Source: Halorubrum sp. PV6 (lineage in GTDB: Archaea > Halobacteriota > Halobacteria > Halobacteriales > Haloferacaceae). Taken from it: a stretch of DNA of 64,000 nucleotides. This document shows positions 60,649 to 64,000 of this stretch, piece after piece. Position numbers and translations under genes: made by a program. Within the stretch, counting starts at the first letter, position 1; every line of letters starts with the position of its first letter. A model generated the notes under the pieces. The model worked only from the letters and a program-made list of their open reading frames with translations. It was not told where the DNA came from and did no database searches. The DNA lies in NCBI RefSeq assembly GCF_003990725.2, contig NZ_CP030064.1, forward strand, positions 2,294,001 through 2,358,000, written 5' to 3'.

Positions 60649-61812
60649 CTAAGGGTATGGGTTACTCTGCTGAGCCTCAATAGACCCATCGCTCGAATAA
60701 AGAATAACTTGGATTTCATCCGCTTGATTTGCTCCTTTTACTGTTACTGTCTGTGGTTGTGTACTCTCAACCGGCACTCGGGTACTATCCTCCTGAACAT
60801 TATTTTTTAGAGACCTTACTTCGACCTCTGCAGCGCTATCTGTTGTACTGATATCCACTTCTACATCAATATTGTTCCCCGTTCCGGCTGCTGATGATTG
60901 GATACTTACAATATCGTATGTGTCACCCCCATTACCACCGTCACCGCTGCTATCAGCGACTGCAGCGTTCGCATTTTGTTTCGGGTCGCTTGGTACTTCC
61001 TGTACCCCAACAGTATCGACAGTCAGGTTAGCAGTAGACGTGCTGAGCGTCAAGTTGTAGATGTTCGAGTCGTCGATACCAAGATTGTCACCTGTGTCCG
61101 TAACGCTATCATAAGCAGCGCTATCGGTTAGATCGGTTTTGCTCTCCCAGTCGCTCTCACTCAACCGCGTCGGAATCGTAACTGTAAGATCGTCGCCTTC
61201 AGGGAGCGTCTCACTAATATTCTCTGCTGGGCGGAGTTCGATTGTCACTCGACCAGTCCCGCTTTTATACAACTCATTCTGGAGAGCCACAATCTGTACC
61301 TTTCCTTCAGAAGTAACAAGCTCTTGGCCCTCGATTACTGCGAGTCCACCGCCTGAGTTGCTACCGTCGGCGTAAAGCACAGAGGCGTCGTACCATATCG
61401 GCGATTGATCAATCTCGTGGTACCCGGGCTGATACTGGATGAACCGAGTGGGGATAGTGACTGTCCCTTCAGGTGTCCCGCTGCCGTTTGAGATAGTGAT
61501 TGGGGGGGCCTCAACGGTCTGTATTGTCCCGGCTGGGTCTGGCGGATTTATGCCGAGAACCCTGGTCGAGTAGCTGGTACCCAGTCGAACCGTCTGGTAC
61601 TGCGGCCGGTCAGTACTGCCGGCTTGCAGAATCCCGGCCCTAAGCTCAACGAGATCGTTTTGGACATCTCCAAAATGCTGAAACTCGACCTGTCCGTTCT
61701 GCTGTGGGACCACCTGCACCTGATACAGCGAGAGCGCGGCGATCAGGAAGCCGAAGATGATCACGGTCCCGATCACGACCGACTGGCCCCGACGGTCGCG
61801 ACTGAAGTTCAT
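60649..61812 (-). CDS. Pilin-like surface protein, AT-rich gene
   Basis: The 387-residue protein begins with the type IV pilin-like MNFSRDRRGQSVVIGTVIIFGFLIAALSLYQVQVVPQQNGQVEF, whose hydrophobic helix follows RRGQS. The rest is an outside domain rich in Ser, Thr and Asp, with TVTIPTRFIQYQPGYHEIDQSPIWYD and RVTIELRPAENISETLPEGDDLTVTIPTRL. A disordered SSGDGGNGGD linker precedes a C-terminal beta domain. The function is surface-associated but unknown. The region coding for the C-terminal two thirds has much lower GC than neighbouring genes, suggesting transfer. The promoter is at 61836. Confidence 0.75.
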   Translation of the reverse strand: MNFSRDRRGQSVVIGTVIIFGFLIAALSLYQVQVVPQQNGQVEFQHFGDVQNDLVELRAGILQAGSTDRPQYQTVRLGTSYSTRVLGINPPDPAGTIQTVEAPPITISNGSGTPEGTVTIPTRFIQYQPGYHEIDQSPIWYDASVLYADGSNSGGGLAVIEGQELVTSEGKVQIVALQNELYKSGTGRVTIELRPAENISETLPEGDDLTVTIPTRLSESDWESKTDLTDSAAYDSVTDTGDNLGIDDSNIYNLTLSTSTANLTVDTVGVQEVPSDPKQNANAAVADSSGDGGNGGDTYDIVSIQSSAAGTGNNIDVEVDISTTDSAAEVEVRSLKNNVQEDSTRVPVESTQPQTVTVKGANQADEIQVILYSSDGSIEAQQSNPYP

Positions 61813-61835
61813 TGCCCGGTAGAGGGTCCGGGCGC

Positions 61836-61842
61836 GTATAAA
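61836..61842 (-). promoter_or_regulatory. TATA box of the AT-rich pilin-like gene
   Basis: TTTTATA on the minus strand lies about 25 bases before the ATG at 61812, predicting a leaderless transcript. Confidence 0.5.
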
Positions 61843-61888
61843 AGCCTCCGCCCGGCGTCTCAGTCGCGATAACCGTGCGACTGGGCGC

Positions 61889-62086
61889 TCAGGCGTCGCC
61901 CGCGCCCCGCCGCGCCGTCAGCCACGCCGACGCGACGGCGACGGAACCGGCAAAGCCACCGAGCAACACGGCTTGCGTCCAGTTGAAGCCGAGGAGCGTT
62001 CCTGCGACCGGCGTGACGATGAGGAACGTGACGGCGAGCGCACCGACCGTCGAGGCGAGCGAGGGCGAACCACCGGCGTCGGTCAT
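61889..62086 (-). CDS. Small two-helix membrane protein
   Basis: The 65-residue protein has two hydrophobic helices (about 12-33, TVGALAVTFLIVTPVAGTLLGF, and 36-55, TQAVLLGGFAGSVAVASAWL) and ends with a basic TARRGAGDA. Codon use is normal. It is divergent from the nucleoside phosphorylase gene. The function is unknown. Confidence 0.6.
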   Translation of the reverse strand: MTDAGGSPSLASTVGALAVTFLIVTPVAGTLLGFNWTQAVLLGGFAGSVAVASAWLTARRGAGDA

Positions 62087-62263
62087 ACCCGGATCTGCGG
62101 CCGTCGGGCGATAAGCCGGTCGATCGGTGCGACGGCGCAGAGCGGGCGGAATCGGTCGACAATCCGCTTATAAATCGTATGCTGCGATATCAAATTGGCT
62201 TCGCGGCTCCCTCTCCGCCCGCCGACCGGTCCGTTTTTGCGCGCGGCGGGTGTCTCGGCGCGT

Positions 62264-62989
62264 ATGGCGAAACAGCCGCACCTGCTGGTCGAGGAGGGCG
62301 ACGTCCACGAAATCGCGATCATTCCGGGCGACCCCGGCCGCGTCGACCGCATCGCCGACCTGTGTGACGAGAGCGAACTCGTCGCGCAGAACCGCGAGTA
62401 CAAGATCGTCAACGCGAGCTACGAGGGCACCGACCTCACCATCTGCTCGACCGGGATCGGCTGCCCGTCGGCCGCCATCGCGGTGGAGGAGCTCTCGCGT
62501 GTCGGCGTCGAGACGTTCCTCCGGTGTGGCACCTGCGGCGCGTTACAGGCCGACATGGAGGTCGGCGACATGGTGGTCGCGACGGGCGCGGCCAAAGAGG
62601 AGGGGACGAGCAAGCGCTACGAGTCGGCGAACTACCCCGCGGTCCCGGACTACGACGCGCTCACCGAGCTCGTCGGCGCCGCAGAGGACAACGGCGAGGA
62701 GATCCACGTCGGGCCGATCGTCTCGGACGACGCCTTCTACAACGAGAGCGACGCGTACGTCGACGACTGGAACGACGCGAACCTGCTCGCGATCGAGATG
62801 GAGGCCGCGACCGTCTTCTCGCTGGCGCGACGCAAGGGGCTCCGCGCCGGCGCCATCTGCACCGTCGACGGCAACCTCGTCGCGGGCTCACAGAAGGGCG
62901 CAGACTCCGATGACGAACTGCCGGAAAAGGCGAAAGACAACGTCGAACGCGCGATCTTGATCACGCTGAACGCGGTCACGGCCCTGTAG
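62264..62989 (+). CDS. Nucleoside phosphorylase (uridine phosphorylase-like)
   Basis: The 241-residue protein is a PNP/UDP-family phosphorylase, releasing base and ribose 1-phosphate from nucleosides. It has IAIIPGDPGRVDRIADLCD (phosphate loop), STGIGCPSAAIAVEELSRVGVETFLRCGTCGAL, and LLAIEMEAATVFSLARRKG with the Glu that contacts the ribose. The substrate (uridine, inosine or adenosine) is uncertain. The ATG at 62264 is favoured by the family start; a TATA-like TTATAAA at 62166-62172 would give a leader of about 70 bases, and a nearer T-rich box at 62231-62238 would give a leaderless one. Confidence 0.88.
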   Translation: MAKQPHLLVEEGDVHEIAIIPGDPGRVDRIADLCDESELVAQNREYKIVNASYEGTDLTICSTGIGCPSAAIAVEELSRVGVETFLRCGTCGALQADMEVGDMVVATGAAKEEGTSKRYESANYPAVPDYDALTELVGAAEDNGEEIHVGPIVSDDAFYNESDAYVDDWNDANLLAIEMEAATVFSLARRKGLRAGAICTVDGNLVAGSQKGADSDDELPEKAKDNVERAILITLNAVTAL

Positions 62990-63009
62990 GCGGCGGTCGA
63001 GACGCCTCC

Positions 63010-63456
63010 TTACTCTTCGGCGCGGAACTCCACCAGCGTCAGGTCCCGGTCGAGCGCGCAGGTGTCGTGGGGCGGCTCGCCGAGCACCTGGTCGATCACG
63101 CGCTCGTCGTCGAAGTCGGCGCCGTCGGGGACGCAGTACCCGTGGCTCGGGCACTCGGTGTGAGGACACGGCCCCGCAAGCGACACCCTGCTGCCGGCGT
63201 ACGCCTGCCGCGACGGGACGTTCGCGGGGACGGGCGCGGGCTCGACTTCGACCGCGCGGACGCCGGCGTCGTGGACGGCGCAGTCGAGCGTCTGCGCGTT
63301 CTCGCGGATTCCCGTCACGCGGTACCGCGTCCCCTCGGAGAGGTTGAGACACTGACTCCGGTAGGGACACCCCTCACAGTCGGGCGACTCTCCCTGATAG
63401 ACGAACTCGCGGCCCGTGTCGGCGAGCCGCGTTCCGATGAGCGTGACCGTGGTCAT
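63010..63456 (-). CDS. UPF0179-family protein
   Basis: The 148-residue protein has the UPF0179 pattern of many paired Cys: DCEGCPYRSQCLNLSEGTRY near the start, TLDCAVHD, PCPHTECPSHGYC in the middle and DTCALDRDL near the end. The Cys arrangement suggests metal or cluster binding. The function is unknown. It is archaea-specific and is divergent from tmcA. Confidence 0.85.
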   Translation of the reverse strand: MTTVTLIGTRLADTGREFVYQGESPDCEGCPYRSQCLNLSEGTRYRVTGIRENAQTLDCAVHDAGVRAVEVEPAPVPANVPSRQAYAGSRVSLAGPCPHTECPSHGYCVPDGADFDDERVIDQVLGEPPHDTCALDRDLTLVEFRAEE

Positions 63457-63588
63457 AGACGGGGTGAGGCTCCGCGCCGCCGTAAGCCTCCCGCCTCGCG
63501 CGGAGCGCGTCGCAACGCGCCGCTCCGACCCTGTCGGGGCGCGGAGAGGGCAAGACACATCCGCGCGCCCCGGAAACGGAGACCAAAG

Positions 63589-64000
63589 ATGATCGCGACG
63601 CTGGCGCGAGACGCGAAGCGGGCGGCCGAGCGGGCGAACGAGCGACGCGTCCTCGTGTTCGCCGGCGACCGCGACCGCGGCTTCGACGCGGCCTACGACG
63701 CGATCGAAGCCGTCGTCGACGACGGAGCGGGCGACGCCGACGACTCGCCCGCGGTGTCGGTCGTCTCCACGCGAGAGGGGTTCCGCTTCGAGGAACACCG
63801 CCCGCGGAGCGCCGACGATCTCCTCGGTCGCACCCGCGAGGTCGTCGTCGTCGACTGCCACGAGCAGTTCGTCCCGAACGCGCTCGGTCGGACCGTCGGC
63901 GCGGTCGACGGCGGCGGGCTCCTCGTCCTGTTGACGCCCGACCTCGACGCGTGGCCCGAGGTTCGCGACCGGTTCGACGACTCGCTCGCGGTGCCGCCGT
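63589..64000 (+). CDS. tmcA: tRNA(Met) cytidine acetyltransferase TmcA, N-terminal part
   Basis: The frame from the ATG at 63589 runs off the end of the window (137 codons). The visible sequence RRVLVFAGDRDRGFDAAYDAIEAV, EVVVVDCHEQFVPNALGRTVGAVDGGGLLVLLTPDLDAWP matches the N-terminal DUF1726-like domain of archaeal TmcA (NAT10/Kre33 relatives), which makes N4-acetylcytidine in tRNA and, in some archaea, rRNA. The ATPase and acetyltransferase domains lie outside the window. Confidence 0.8.
   Translation, partial: MIATLARDAKRAAERANERRVLVFAGDRDRGFDAAYDAIEAVVDDGAGDADDSPAVSVVSTREGFRFEEHRPRSADDLLGRTREVVVVDCHEQFVPNALGRTVGAVDGGGLLVLLTPDLDAWPEVRDRFDDSLAVPP

Noticed and set aside
1-64000. tRNA, rRNA and CRISPR loci
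   Set aside because: No cloverleaf-like T-loop with acceptor pairing, no rRNA segment and no regularly spaced repeats were found on either strand by eye.

Overview
The window is from a haloarchaeon. The DNA is very GC-rich, the proteins are strongly acidic, many genes have a TATA-like box about 25 bases before the start codon (leaderless transcripts), and several families are typical of or restricted to halophilic archaea (MptA, Rpb4/RpoF, S19e, L21e, RdfA, SMC-like Sph, TrmB regulators, DUF5817, PGF-CTERM, UPF0179, TmcA). It looks like a member of the Haloferacales, such as Halorubrum or a relative, but the genus is an inference. No tRNA, rRNA, CRISPR array or intact insertion sequence was seen.

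Layout. 1-16.4 kb is mostly housekeeping: a TrmB-type regulator, mptA, rpl21e-rpoF, an eIF2B-like protein, a luciferase-family oxidoreductase, an aldo/keto reductase, an acyltransferase, pgi and a CPBP protease. It then reaches a cell-shape module, rdfA followed by an SMC-like gene (11.6-14.3 kb), a HEAT-repeat protein and a stress protein. A convincing box C/D guide RNA lies in the gap at 5982-6046. 16.4-34.0 kb is a carbohydrate-use locus. It holds a sugar-phosphate isomerase, two NAD-dependent epimerases, a Gfo/Idh/MocA oxidoreductase, an aldo/keto reductase, a complete five-gene Opp/Dpp-type ABC importer, a secreted peroxidase-like lipoprotein paired with a CRTAC1-type beta-propeller lipoprotein, a GH3 glycosidase and a TrmB regulator. 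The likely logic is import of a glycoside, cleavage by GH3, and oxidation or epimerisation of the sugar, under TrmB control.

34.0-35.0 kb is a long AT-rich gap with palindromes. 35-56.5 kb is mixed core metabolism and envelope: NurA, a six-helix chemotaxis transducer, NhaC, a NOG1-like GTPase, an FNT channel fused to two USP domains, a DUF389 membrane protein, homoserine kinase, thioredoxin with a class V aminotransferase, a frameshifted DUF5817 gene, a PGF-CTERM surface protein, a Tat-exported Rieske protein and PEP carboxylase. 56.7-64 kb holds rps19e, HMG-CoA synthase, two pilin-like surface proteins, a nucleoside phosphorylase, UPF0179 and the start of tmcA.

The most unusual structures are: a decayed copy of the HMG-CoA synthase 5' end and promoter on the far side of a pilin-like gene; a 24-bp palindrome of identical architecture found twice, 20 kb apart; the box C/D RNA whose C and D boxes carry paired U-to-C changes; helically phased TTTAA tracts and a possible leader peptide upstream of rdfA; and the peroxidase-like/CRTAC1 lipoprotein pair inside a sugar locus.
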